DNA of 64,000 bases, taken from contig NZ_JQBF01000002.1 in the NCBI RefSeq assembly GCF_001437285.1, forward strand, positions 1 through 64,000, given 5' to 3'. This DNA is from Pediococcus pentosaceus (GTDB lineage Bacteria; Bacillota; Bacilli; Lactobacillales; Lactobacillaceae). The notes beneath the pieces are model-generated. The model had not been told where the DNA came from. It ran no database searches and saw only the letters and a program-made list of their open reading frames with translations. The translations under genes and the position numbers were made by a program. This document shows positions 52,151-61,448 of the stretch, one piece after another. Position 1 is the stretch's first letter. Each line of letters opens with the position of its first letter.

Positions 52151-54814
52151 ATGGCAAAAGATAAACTTTTATTGATTGATGGAAATAGTATTGCTTTTCG
52201 GTCTTTTTTTGCGTTACATAATTCTTTAAGTAAATTTGTAAATAAAAATGGATTACATACTAATGCAATCTTTGGTTTCAACAAAATGTTAGATAGTATT
52301 TTAGAACAATACCAGCCGACAGCGGCCTTGGTGGCCTTCGATGCTGGTAAAACCACTTTTAGAAATGGAAAATTTGATAATTATAAAGGTGGTCGGTCTA
52401 AAACACCACCTGAACTATCAGAGCAAATGCCTTATTTACGTGAATTACTTACAGGATATGGAATAAAATCTTACGAGCTTCCTAATTATGAAGCTGATGA
52501 CATTATTGGAACACTTGCTAAAGAAGCTGAAGCCCAAGATTATGCGGTAGTTGTGGTTACGGGAGATCGTGACTTAACCCAATTGAGTAGCGAAAAAACA
52601 ATCGTCGCCGTTACGAAAAAAGGGGTAAGCGAAGTAGAAGAGTACACACCAGCGTATGTCGAAGAAAAATTAGGCGTAACACCTAAACAAATTATTGACA
52701 TTAAAGGCTTAGCTGGAGACACATCGGATAATTATCCTGGAGTAACTAAAGTTGGTGAAAAGACGGCCATTAAGTTGTTAAAACAATTTGATTCATTGGA
52801 GAATTTGTATGAGCATCTTGATGAATTAAAACCTAGCAAGATGAAGGAGCATTTGATTGAAGATCGAGACAATGCTTTCATATCAAAAGATCTAGCAACT
52901 ATTAGACGGGATGCACCGATAGAAATTAGTCTCGATGATGTGCAGTATGCCGGTATTAACGAAGAATATTTGAGAGAATTTTACCACCAAATGAACTTTA
53001 AGTCCTTTTTAAGTAAATTAGATCAAACGGCAACTCAAGATGGAGTTGAGGCCGTGAAAAAAGAGGTTGTTTTTAACGTTTTAAATAAGGACAACGTGGA
53101 ACAACTCCAATCATTAAAAGGTGAAATTGATTTTTATTTGGAAATGTTGGACAAAAACTATCATTTGTCTGATTTTACGGGATTTGTGATCGGAAATGCC
53201 GATAACATTTGGGTTAGTGATGATGTAGAACTGTTGAACAATTCAAAAATCAAAGCTATTTTGGAAGATCCCAAAATTAAGATAAATGTATTTGATAGTA
53301 AGCGGACGTATGTTGGCTTACATCGACTAGGGATTAAGCTAACGGCGGTTAACTTTGATATATTGCTTCAATCGTATTTGTTAGATACTAATGATAATTC
53401 TAATGACCTAGGTCAACTTGCTCATGAGCATGATTACGATGCGATTGATACAGACGATGATGTTTATGGCAAAGGCGCTAAGCGTGCGGTTCCAGAGCAA
53501 ACAGAATTGTTTAACCACCTTGCACGTAAATTAGCAGCTATTAACTTTTTAGGTAAACAATTGGACCAAGAATTAGTAAAAAATGAACAAAATAATTTAT
53601 ATTGGGATATTGAATTACCACTCGCAATTGTATTAGCCAAGATGGAAATTAGCGGTATTAAAGTTGACCGCAACCGCTTAAATCAAATGCAAAGCGAGTT
53701 TACTGAACGCTTAAGTGAAATTGAAACCAATATCTACAACGAAGCGGGAGAGGAATTTAATCTTAATTCGCCCAAGCAACTCGGAGTAGTGCTGTTTGAA
53801 AAGTTAAAATTACCAATCATTAAGAAAACTAAAACAGGGTATTCAACTGCGGTAGACGTCTTAGAGAAATTACAAGGCGAGTCACCAATTATTGATAATA
53901 TTTTGAACTACCGTACGCTTTCAAAAATTAAATCAACTTATGTTGATGGGCTTTTAAAAGTAATTCATACGACTGATGAAAAAGTGCATACAACCTATGT
54001 ACAAACTTTGACCCAAACGGGCCGACTATCTTCCATTGACCCTAATTTACAAAATATTCCGGTGCGCATTGAAGAGGGTAGGAAGATTCGCCAAGCCTTT
54101 GTTCCAGCTCGTGAAGGGTGGCATATTTTATCATCGGATTACTCACAAATTGAATTACGCGTATTAGCACATATTACAGGTGATCAGAATTTACAGGAAG
54201 CATTTAAAAATGGCGAAGATATTCATGCTACAACTGCAGTTAAAATATTTGGATTAAAGGATGCTAGCGAGGTAACTCCTAATATCCGACGTCAAGCTAA
54301 AGCAGTTAATTTTGGAATTGTGTATGGTATCAGTGACTATGGTTTGTCCCAAAACATTGGAATTTCTAGGAAAGATGCCAAGAAATTTATCGAAACATAC
54401 TTTAAGGAATTTCCTGGTGTAAAAAAATATATTGATGAATCAGTTCAGTTAGCTAAAGAACAAGGCTACGTAGAAACAATTGCGCACCGTCGACGTTACT
54501 TACCAGACATTAATTCGTCTAGCTTTAATTTACGTTCATTTGCGGAAAGAACCGCTATGAATACGCCTATTCAAGGTAGTGCTGCTGATATTATTAAGAT
54601 TGCGATGATCGATATGGAAAATGAATTAGAAAAGCGTAACTTGAAGAGTAGAATGTTACTCCAAGTGCACGATGAATTGATTTTTGAAGTTCCGGATGGA
54701 GAAATGACGTTAATGAAAGAATTAGTACCGAAGGTTATGGACTCAGCAGTTAAATTGGATGTTCCACTTAAAGTTGGAGCAGCTTGGGGAAATACGTGGT
54801 ACGACGCTAAATAA
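52151..54814 (+). CDS. polA: DNA polymerase I
   Basis: 887 residues. N-terminal 5'-3' nuclease (about 1-290, LLLIDGNSIAFRSFFA, EADDIIGTLA, VTGDRDLTQL), a middle 3'-5' exonuclease-like domain, and a C-terminal polymerase with the finger motif RRQAKAVNFGIVYG and palm motifs SSDYSQIELR and VHDEL. The Exo I position reads DFYLEMLD, without the DxE needed for proofreading, so the middle domain is probably inactive, as in Bacillus PolA. Fills gaps in repair and Okazaki processing. CGGAGGAA precedes the ATG. First gene of the polA-mutM-coaE-nrdR-dnaB-dnaI run. Confidence 0.97.
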   Translation: MAKDKLLLIDGNSIAFRSFFALHNSLSKFVNKNGLHTNAIFGFNKMLDSILEQYQPTAALVAFDAGKTTFRNGKFDNYKGGRSKTPPELSEQMPYLRELLTGYGIKSYELPNYEADDIIGTLAKEAEAQDYAVVVVTGDRDLTQLSSEKTIVAVTKKGVSEVEEYTPAYVEEKLGVTPKQIIDIKGLAGDTSDNYPGVTKVGEKTAIKLLKQFDSLENLYEHLDELKPSKMKEHLIEDRDNAFISKDLATIRRDAPIEISLDDVQYAGINEEYLREFYHQMNFKSFLSKLDQTATQDGVEAVKKEVVFNVLNKDNVEQLQSLKGEIDFYLEMLDKNYHLSDFTGFVIGNADNIWVSDDVELLNNSKIKAILEDPKIKINVFDSKRTYVGLHRLGIKLTAVNFDILLQSYLLDTNDNSNDLGQLAHEHDYDAIDTDDDVYGKGAKRAVPEQTELFNHLARKLAAINFLGKQLDQELVKNEQNNLYWDIELPLAIVLAKMEISGIKVDRNRLNQMQSEFTERLSEIETNIYNEAGEEFNLNSPKQLGVVLFEKLKLPIIKKTKTGYSTAVDVLEKLQGESPIIDNILNYRTLSKIKSTYVDGLLKVIHTTDEKVHTTYVQTLTQTGRLSSIDPNLQNIPVRIEEGRKIRQAFVPAREGWHILSSDYSQIELRVLAHITGDQNLQEAFKNGEDIHATTAVKIFGLKDASEVTPNIRRQAKAVNFGIVYGISDYGLSQNIGISRKDAKKFIETYFKEFPGVKKYIDESVQLAKEQGYVETIAHRRRYLPDINSSSFNLRSFAERTAMNTPIQGSAADIIKIAMIDMENELEKRNLKSRMLLQVHDELIFEVPDGEMTLMKELVPKVMDSAVKLDVPLKVGAAWGNTWYDAK

Positions 54815-54826
54815 CGGGGGAGAAGT

Positions 54827-55654
54827 ATGCCTGAATTACCAGAAGTTGAAACAGTTCGTAGAGGCCTAGCAGCCTTAGTTGAAGGAAAAATAGTTACTAA
54901 TGTTGTAGTACGTTATTCAAAAATGGTCTCACCAAAAGCGGAAATTTTTGCAGAAGAACTAGAGGGTAAAAAAATTCTTAATGTTCGACGACGCGGTAAA
55001 TATCTATTAATTGATTTTAGTGGAGATTACACGATGGTTTCTCATCTTCGCATGGAGGGTAAATACTCTGTAGTTGATCGTCGTGAAGAGTATGGCAAGC
55101 ATGATCACGTTATTTTCGAGCTTGATGATGGAAAAGATCTTCGGTACAACGACACTAGAAAATTCGGTAGGATGAATTTGGTACCCACGGGTGAGGAATT
55201 ACAAGTGGGCGGTTTAAAAACGATTGGACCAGAACCAACGCCTGAGACCCTTACCTTAGAATATTTAACCCATCAGCTACGGAATCGAAAACGTGGAATG
55301 AAAAGTTTTCTATTGGATCAGTCCATGATTGCTGGTTTAGGCAATATCTACGCTGATGAAGTATTGTGGCTAAGCAAAATTCATCCTCAGCAGATTTCTA
55401 ATACTTTAACTGATGAAGAAATTGCAATTTTGCGTGAATCAATTTTTGAAGAGTTGCAATTGGCGATTGAAGCTAAAGGAACGACGGTTTTTTCTTATTT
55501 GAATGCGGATGGTCATGCGGGAAGTTTTCAAAACCAGTTGCATGTATACCATCGCCAAGGTTTGCCGTGTCAGCGATGCGGGACACCCATTGAACGGATT
55601 AAAGTGGCACAACGTGGGACCCATTTTTGCCCCCATTGCCAAGTTTTGAGGTAG
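54827..55654 (+). CDS. mutM: formamidopyrimidine-DNA glycosylase
   Basis: 275 residues. Removes 8-oxoguanine and formamidopyrimidines and nicks the strand. After Met removal the protein begins PELPEVE (catalytic Pro and Glu); the helix-two-turn-helix contains GLGNIYADE; the C-terminal zinc finger has CxxC (CQRCG) and CxxC (CPHCQ). Bases: GGGGGAG precedes the ATG, 12 bp after polA. Fitting for a cell with pyruvate oxidase, which makes H2O2, though the gene is universal. Operon with polA and coaE. Confidence 0.97.
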   Translation: MPELPEVETVRRGLAALVEGKIVTNVVVRYSKMVSPKAEIFAEELEGKKILNVRRRGKYLLIDFSGDYTMVSHLRMEGKYSVVDRREEYGKHDHVIFELDDGKDLRYNDTRKFGRMNLVPTGEELQVGGLKTIGPEPTPETLTLEYLTHQLRNRKRGMKSFLLDQSMIAGLGNIYADEVLWLSKIHPQQISNTLTDEEIAILRESIFEELQLAIEAKGTTVFSYLNADGHAGSFQNQLHVYHRQGLPCQRCGTPIERIKVAQRGTHFCPHCQVLR

Positions 55655-55658
55655 TGAT

Positions 55659-56249
55659 ATGACAGTGATAGTTGGTCTAACTGGCGGGATTGCAATGGGT
55701 AAAACGACGATTAGCCAATTTTTGAAATCTAAAGCAATTCCGGTAGTTGATGCTGATCAAATTGCACACGAAATCTTAACAGTTGATGAAGTTAAAGTGA
55801 AATTGATGGATACTTTTGGTGAAAGTATTCTAGATAAAAATCAAAATATTGATCGTCGAAAACTAGGACCAATTGTATTCAATGATCAAAGACAATTGGA
55901 AAAGCTAAATATAATTGTGCAACCTTATATTCGAACCGAAATAGTAAGACAATTGGACACTTTTAGCGCAAGTAAGGTAGTAGTTTTAGATGCTCCGGTG
56001 CTCTTTGAGCAAGGATATGAAAAAATGGTTGATTATTTAATGGTCATTAAAACTAGTGCTCAAATTCAAGTAGAACGTTTAATGCAACGTGATAGTTTAA
56101 ATGAAATTGACGCTCAAAAAAGAATTCAAGCTCAGATGCCTATCGAAGAAAAGGTAAAAAAAGCTGATATTGTGATTGATACCAGTGGAACAATTGAAGA
56201 GACACGAAGTCAAGTGGTAAAATGGCTTGTTGACAAGAATTTATTCTAA
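55659..56249 (+). CDS. coaE: dephospho-CoA kinase
   Basis: 196 residues. Last step of coenzyme A synthesis: phosphorylates dephospho-CoA. P-loop GGIAMGKT (about 9-16; most homologues have S where this has M), DADQIAHE with the acceptor-binding Asp, and DAPVLFEQG with the lid arginine region downstream (MQRDSLNEIDAQKRI). Starts 4 bp after the mutM stop; GAGGTAGTG lies across the junction. The mutM-coaE pair is common in Lactobacillaceae. Confidence 0.95.
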   Translation: MTVIVGLTGGIAMGKTTISQFLKSKAIPVVDADQIAHEILTVDEVKVKLMDTFGESILDKNQNIDRRKLGPIVFNDQRQLEKLNIIVQPYIRTEIVRQLDTFSASKVVVLDAPVLFEQGYEKMVDYLMVIKTSAQIQVERLMQRDSLNEIDAQKRIQAQMPIEEKVKKADIVIDTSGTIEETRSQVVKWLVDKNLF

Positions 56250-56280
56250 GCTTCCGAAGCATTCGGCGAGGTGAAACGAA

Positions 56281-56754
56281 ATGAAATGTCCACACTGTGG
56301 AAATAATGGATCAAGAGTTGTTGATAGTCGACCAACCGATGAAGGTCGGGTTATTCGACGAAGAAGAGAATGTGAAAAATGTGGCTTTAGATTTACCACG
56401 TTTGAACGTGTTGAAGCAACACCATTACTAGTTATTAAGAAAAATGGATCAAGAGAAGAGTTTGATCGAGATAAAATTTTAAAAGGGATTGTACGAGCAG
56501 CTGAAAAACGGCCCTTAAACATGGAACAGATGACGGATATGGTCGATAAGGTTGAAAATAAGGTTCGTTCTTTAGGTGAGAGCGAAATTTCAAGTCAAAT
56601 TATTGGCGAATATGTGATGAATATTTTAGTAGATTTAGATGAGATTGCTTATATTCGTTTTGCTAGTGTTTACCGTCAATTTAAAGATATGCATGTCTTT
56701 TTAGATGAGCTGCAAGATATGATGAAAAAAGACGAAGAAAAGGAAAAAGAGTAG
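56281..56754 (+). CDS. nrdR: transcriptional repressor NrdR
   Basis: 157 residues. N-terminal zinc ribbon with CPHC (3-6) and CEKC about 25 residues later, an RRRR basic stretch between, then an ATP-cone domain (about 49-139, [16 protein letters not shown]). Represses ribonucleotide reductase genes when dATP/ATP status signals enough dNTPs, by binding NrdR boxes. No such genes are in the window. GCGAGGTGA precedes the ATG; the stop directly abuts the dnaB start, so the two are coupled, as in many Firmicutes. Confidence 0.97.
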   Translation: MKCPHCGNNGSRVVDSRPTDEGRVIRRRRECEKCGFRFTTFERVEATPLLVIKKNGSREEFDRDKILKGIVRAAEKRPLNMEQMTDMVDKVENKVRSLGESEISSQIIGEYVMNILVDLDEIAYIRFASVYRQFKDMHVFLDELQDMMKKDEEKEKE

Positions 56755-58125
56755 ATGGCAACTGAGATGAGTGAATTAGCACCCCATGATTCATTTATAA
56801 TTGATAGCCAACGTCAAATTACTGATTTTGAGCAACGTTCATTGACGACACTATATCGTCCATTGTTGACCTCAGATGCATATAGTTTGATGATGGTTTT
56901 GTGGGAAATGAGTCAGGAAACCAAATCGATCTCAGAACAGTACACACATACAATCCTTTTAAACTGGCTTGGAATCGATCTACCAGCGATAGTTGAGGCA
57001 CGAGGACGTTTAGAAGCACTAGGTCTACTAAAAACGTATCAGAGAAAAATTGATCGTCGAAGTTTATTTTTGTATGCACTCCAAGCTCCAGCCGATCCCG
57101 TTAAATTCTTTAAAGATGACACTTTGAGTGCTTTATTGCTGGGCGTGATTGGCGAAAGTGAATTCGATCGGCTGAGTCATCGACTGATTAAGCAGCACGT
57201 GCGTCAGGACGAATTTTATGATGTTTCCAAAAAGCTGGGCGACTATTTTCAATTGGGAAGTAGCGTAATAAATAAACCAGATGCAATTAATCAGGTTCAG
57301 AAAAGTTTATCGGAAACCGAGCATGAAGTTGATACAGAAGTTATTAACCAAGATTTTGATTTTAAATTACTTGCGCAAATGCTAAGTTCTAGTTTTGTAG
57401 ATCATCAGAGCTTGCTAGAAAATGAACATTTAATTATGGTTGAACAGACTATTTATGGGATTAATGAAAGCGAAATGGCTCAGTTAATCAAAGCCTCTAC
57501 GAGTTATGAAGATAACAAAATTGATCCTAAAGAATTAAAGTCACGAGTTTTGAACGCTTATAATGGGCAGACGCCGGTTAAAGATGATGGGAATTCTCAG
57601 CCTAAAAACGAGTCAATTCCGAATAATGCGCTAGCTAAACTTACTACAGAAGAACGCGCCATTATTAGTGCAACCTATGCTATGTCACCCAACGTATTTA
57701 TTGAAAGTTTGAAAGCACAAGCAGGGGGCTTTACAACTGCTGCAGAAAAAAGAATTATCACAGATTTAGTTGGTAAAGGGTTAATGCCAATTAGTGTGAT
57801 AAACTTTTTAGTTTACTATTTTATTGTTGATCAGGGTCGACCTACGTTAAATAAAAATTTAGTGGAAGCAATTGCCAATGACTGGATTAAAAATAAAATT
57901 AAAACTCCAGTGGAAGCTTTAGAATTTATTCGTAAACGCCAAGAACAAAAGAAAAATACGAACAATAATTATTCGAAAAATCGGCGTACGATTCAAAGAG
58001 AAACCTTACCTGAATGGGCTACGGAGACCGCTAAGACTAAAGAACCCAAGCAAGTTAATCCAGAAACAACTAAAAAAATTAATGAACAACTTAAAAAACT
58101 TCGTTCTAGAGGCAAGGAGGGATAG
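56755..58125 (+). CDS. dnaB: replication initiation/membrane attachment protein DnaB
   Basis: 456 residues, Firmicutes DnaB (not the helicase): a helicase co-loader with DnaD, DnaA and DnaI at oriC and at restart sites. N-terminal winged-helix part (about 1-110), central linker, and the DnaB/DnaD C-terminal helical domain (about 295-400, LTTEERAIISATYAMSPNVFIESLKA ... SVINFLVYYFI). The tail is Asn/Lys-rich and charged. Starts right after the nrdR stop, with AAGGAAAAAGAG as site. Followed by dnaI after 2 bp. Confidence 0.93.
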   Translation: MATEMSELAPHDSFIIDSQRQITDFEQRSLTTLYRPLLTSDAYSLMMVLWEMSQETKSISEQYTHTILLNWLGIDLPAIVEARGRLEALGLLKTYQRKIDRRSLFLYALQAPADPVKFFKDDTLSALLLGVIGESEFDRLSHRLIKQHVRQDEFYDVSKKLGDYFQLGSSVINKPDAINQVQKSLSETEHEVDTEVINQDFDFKLLAQMLSSSFVDHQSLLENEHLIMVEQTIYGINESEMAQLIKASTSYEDNKIDPKELKSRVLNAYNGQTPVKDDGNSQPKNESIPNNALAKLTTEERAIISATYAMSPNVFIESLKAQAGGFTTAAEKRIITDLVGKGLMPISVINFLVYYFIVDQGRPTLNKNLVEAIANDWIKNKIKTPVEALEFIRKRQEQKKNTNNNYSKNRRTIQRETLPEWATETAKTKEPKQVNPETTKKINEQLKKLRSRGKEG

Positions 58126-58127
58126 TC

Positions 58128-59057
58128 ATGGAAAATGTCCGAGAAATTTTGCAAGAATTAATGAGCAAAAGAAAGCTCGACCAGCGTTTTAATAACGTGA
58201 TGAAATCAGTGTATTCTGATCCAGAAGTGATTAGTTTTTGCGAGGAGCATCAAGACGAACTATCCAAGGAAGCTATCGAACGTGGAGCGGCTAAGCTGTA
58301 TGAATTTGTTTCAGAACGAAATAAGATTAAAAATAACCAAGCAACCTTTTTACCGGGATATCAGCCAGAATTAGTCTTAAGCAATCATTTGATTGATATT
58401 GAGTATGTGCCCACGAAACAGACTCATTTATTAGAACAAGAACGTCATCGAAAAGCGTTAGTTAAATCGATTAGTATGCCTAAATTAATCCGTCATGCTT
58501 CATTGGAGGGATACTATCAGGAACCAGAACGAACAGACGCTTTGGCTAAAACTTTAGCGTTTGTAAACGAATATTTAGAACGCCCTCAAGATTGGCATAA
58601 GGGTTTGTATTTGACGGGAAGTTTTGGTGTGGGAAAAACGTATCTAATGGGCGCAATGGGGAACGCTTTGGCTGATGAAGGATATTCGACAACTATTGTT
58701 CATTTTCCTAGTTTAGCTGTTGAATTAAAAAATGCGATTGGAAGTTCTAATACGATTCAAACTAAAATCGATGCGATTAAAAAAGCTCCGATTTTGGTAA
58801 TTGACGATATTGGAGCGGATAGTATTTCTTCTTGGATTAGGGATGACGTATTGGGAGTAATTCTTGAATACCGAATGCAAGAAGAATTACCAACATTTTT
58901 TACATCTAATTTTTCAATGGACCAATTAGAGCGAGAACATCTAACAGTCAATCAGAGAGGCGAAGCAGAACCTTTAAAAGCGAAAAGATTGATGGAACGA
59001 ATTAAATTTTTGAGTGAGGAAGTCTCGATGACGGGAAAAAATCATCGACAGGATTGA
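58128..59057 (+). CDS. dnaI: primosomal protein DnaI (helicase loader)
   Basis: 309 residues, AAA+ ATPase that loads the replicative helicase. N-terminal helicase-binding domain (about 1-100), Walker A GSFGVGKT (about 164-171), Walker B ILVIDDIGAD, and sensor 1 FFTSN. GGCAAGGAGGGATAG provides a strong site across the dnaB stop, 2 bp away. The final codons overlap the thrS promoter: TTGACA at 59054 includes the TGA stop. Last gene of the replication operon; no clear terminator stands between it and the thrS leader. Confidence 0.95.
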   Translation: MENVREILQELMSKRKLDQRFNNVMKSVYSDPEVISFCEEHQDELSKEAIERGAAKLYEFVSERNKIKNNQATFLPGYQPELVLSNHLIDIEYVPTKQTHLLEQERHRKALVKSISMPKLIRHASLEGYYQEPERTDALAKTLAFVNEYLERPQDWHKGLYLTGSFGVGKTYLMGAMGNALADEGYSTTIVHFPSLAVELKNAIGSSNTIQTKIDAIKKAPILVIDDIGADSISSWIRDDVLGVILEYRMQEELPTFFTSNFSMDQLEREHLTVNQRGEAEPLKAKRLMERIKFLSEEVSMTGKNHRQD

Positions 59058-59081
59058 CAAACAATCAAAAATAGGTAGAAT
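59054..59081 (+). promoter_or_regulatory. sigma-A promoter of thrS
   Basis: Consensus TTGACA (59054-59059), 16-bp spacer, TAGAAT (59076-59081). The -35 overlaps the dnaI stop codon. Confidence 0.78.
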
Positions 59082-59087
59082 AAATGT

Positions 59088-59322
59088 ATAAATCACAGTC
59101 AAACATGTAGTTTTTAATTCAGGGAGCGGAGCCGCGACTGCAAGCGATGCACTTAAAACTTCCCACTTGACTAGAGGCTGGGCGCAATCCCAGTTCGGTT
59201 GCCACCGTTATGGCTTTTAATCGAGTGGTAGATAGTTTTTTAACTGTCTACAATTAGGGTGGAACCGCGTGAATAATAAATGACAATCACGTCCCTGGTA
59301 TTTTTATACCAGGGACTTTTTT
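59088..59322 (+). promoter_or_regulatory. T-box riboswitch, Thr (specifier ACC)
   Basis: Leader with T-box core GGGTGGAACCGCG near 59258-59270 and a terminator AGTCCCTGGTA-type stem (GTCCCTGGTA / TACCAGGGAC, seven T) at 59291-59322. The probable specifier ACC is at 59204-59206 in TTGCCACCGTT. Uncharged tRNA-Thr should relieve termination and allow thrS transcription. Confidence 0.9.
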
Positions 59323-59349
59323 TGTACATAAATTTAAGGAGAGAGTGTT

Positions 59350-61296
59350 ATGACAGAAATTAATATTGAATTTCCAGATGGCAGTGTAAAACCTTTTGAA
59401 CAAGGCGTTTCAATTTTAGATATTGCTAAGTCAATCAGTACTAGCCTTGCTAAAAAAGCTGTTGCTGGGAAAATTAACGGTGCCTTGGTTCGTTTGGACC
59501 AAGCTATTAACGAAAACGTAAAAATCGAAATTGTCACAAAAGATTCAGAAGATGGTAACATCGTTAACTGGAATTCGGCAGCCTTAGTTTTGACTAGTGC
59601 TATCGAAAGCATCTATCCTGGAGTTCATTTTGGTGAGATTGGCAACGGAGAACATGGTTTTTACGTTGATACAGATAAGGTTGATCAACAAATTTCAGTT
59701 GACCAATTACCAGCAATCGAAGATAAGATGAAGGACATTATTAAATCTAAGATTAGCTTAAAGCATAGTGAAATTAGTGTAGAAGAAGCCCTAGCAAGCG
59801 TTGATGGTGACCCATACCAAGCTAAAATCGTTAAGCGTAACGAAAAAAATGGCAAAGTTAGTGTTTATGACGTTGATGGAAAAATAATTGTTAGTGATAA
59901 CGTTGCTTTACTTAGCACTTCAGATATGAAAGCCGTTAAGTTGTTGTCAGTTGCAGGTGCTTATTGGGAAGGTAAGTCAAGTAATCCGATGCTCCAACGG
60001 ATTTACGGAACATCTTTCTACAAACAAAAAGATCTTGAAGCAGAACTTGAACGCCAAAAGGAAGCTCACGAACGTGACCACCGTGTCATTGGAAACAATT
60101 TAGACTTGTTCTTCGTTGACCCTAAGGTTGGTGCAGGACTTCCTTACTGGATGCCAAATGGTGCTACAATTCGTCGTTCCATTGAACGTTACATTATTGA
60201 TAAGGAAGTTAAGCATGGTTACCAACATGTTTACACTCCAGTATTGATGAACCTTGATGCATATAAGACTTCTGGTCACTGGCAACACTATCGTGAAGAC
60301 ATGTTCCCACCAATGGACATGGGTGATGGCGAAATGCTTGAACTCCGTCCAATGAACTGTCCTTCACATATCCAAGTTTATAAGCACCATATTCGTTCAT
60401 ATCGTGAATTACCAATCCGGATTGCTGAATTAGGGATGATGCATCGTTACGAAAAATCCGGTGCTCTTTCTGGATTACAGCGAGTTCGTGAAATGACGTT
60501 GAATGATGGTCATACATTTGTGGCTCCAGACCAAATTCAAGCTGAATTTAAAAAAGTTCTTCAATTAATGGTTGAAGTTTATCGTGATTTCAATATCACT
60601 GACTACACATTCCGCCTAAGTTATCGTGATCCTGCTAATACTGAAAAGTATTTTGACGATGATGAAATGTGGAACAAGTCACAATCTATGTTGAAAGCTG
60701 CTATGGATGATCTTGGCTTAGATTATGTTGAAGCTGAAGGCGAAGCCGCATTCTACGGTCCAAAGCTTGACGTTCAAACTAAGACAGCCCTTGGAAATGA
60801 AGAAACACTTTCAACAATTCAATTAGACTTTATGCTTCCAAAGCAATTTGACCTACATTATGTTGGGGCTGACGGGGAAGAACATCGTCCAGTAATGATT
60901 CACCGTGGATTAGTTTCAACTATGGAACGTTTCACGGCTTACTTGATTGAAATGTATAAGGGTGCTTTCCCAACTTGGTTAGCTCCTAAGCAAGTTACAA
61001 TCATTCCTGTTAAAGATGATTTACATGGTGCTTATGCCGATAAACTTCGTGAAGAAATGGTCGATAAAGACATTCGAGTTGAAGTTGACCACCGTAATGA
61101 AAAGATGGGTTATAAGATTCGTGAAGCTCAAACTCAAAAGATTCCATATATCTTAGTTGTTGGTGATAATGAATTAGAAAATAACTCCGTTAGTGTACGT
61201 CACTACGGTGAAGATGATTCTAAGAATGAAGCTAGTGCTGACTTTATCAACAATATCGTTCGTGAAATTGAAAGTTACAGTCGCGAAAATGACTAA
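59350..61296 (+). CDS. thrS: threonyl-tRNA synthetase
   Basis: 648 residues, class II synthetase. N-terminal TGS domain (about 1-62), editing domain with the HxxxH-type segment (about 65-225), catalytic core with the zinc ligands Cys and His in [13 protein letters not shown] and the later [12 protein letters not shown] motif 3, and a C-terminal anticodon domain. Charges tRNA-Thr; edits Ser-tRNA-Thr. AAGGAGAGAG precedes the ATG. Controlled by the threonine T-box just upstream. Normal length, no anomalies. Confidence 0.98.
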   Translation: MTEINIEFPDGSVKPFEQGVSILDIAKSISTSLAKKAVAGKINGALVRLDQAINENVKIEIVTKDSEDGNIVNWNSAALVLTSAIESIYPGVHFGEIGNGEHGFYVDTDKVDQQISVDQLPAIEDKMKDIIKSKISLKHSEISVEEALASVDGDPYQAKIVKRNEKNGKVSVYDVDGKIIVSDNVALLSTSDMKAVKLLSVAGAYWEGKSSNPMLQRIYGTSFYKQKDLEAELERQKEAHERDHRVIGNNLDLFFVDPKVGAGLPYWMPNGATIRRSIERYIIDKEVKHGYQHVYTPVLMNLDAYKTSGHWQHYREDMFPPMDMGDGEMLELRPMNCPSHIQVYKHHIRSYRELPIRIAELGMMHRYEKSGALSGLQRVREMTLNDGHTFVAPDQIQAEFKKVLQLMVEVYRDFNITDYTFRLSYRDPANTEKYFDDDEMWNKSQSMLKAAMDDLGLDYVEAEGEAAFYGPKLDVQTKTALGNEETLSTIQLDFMLPKQFDLHYVGADGEEHRPVMIHRGLVSTMERFTAYLIEMYKGAFPTWLAPKQVTIIPVKDDLHGAYADKLREEMVDKDIRVEVDHRNEKMGYKIREAQTQKIPYILVVGDNELENNSVSVRHYGEDDSKNEASADFINNIVREIESYSREND

Positions 61297-61308
61297 AATA
61301 GTTTAATT

Positions 61309-61357
61309 AAAATAGGATTTTTAATGGTGTGAATATCATTAAAATCCTATTTTTTTG
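61309..61357 (+). terminator. terminator of thrS
   Basis: AAATAGGATTTTTAATG pairs with CATTAAAATCCTATTT (one bulge), followed by seven T in all. Confidence 0.88.
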
Positions 61358-61373
61358 TAGGCTTTAATAAGGG

Positions 61374-61402
61374 ATGACCGTTGAAAGGCTTATAATTATA
61401 TT
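61374..61402 (+). promoter_or_regulatory. candidate promoter of lytST
   Basis: ATGACC (61374-61379), 17-bp spacer, TATATT (61397-61402). A perfect TATAAT at 61391 is an alternative -10 without a good -35. Confidence 0.4.
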
Positions 61403-61448
61403 GTGATTAAGAATGGTAGTTTTAGAATGATTAATGTAAGGAGTAGGC

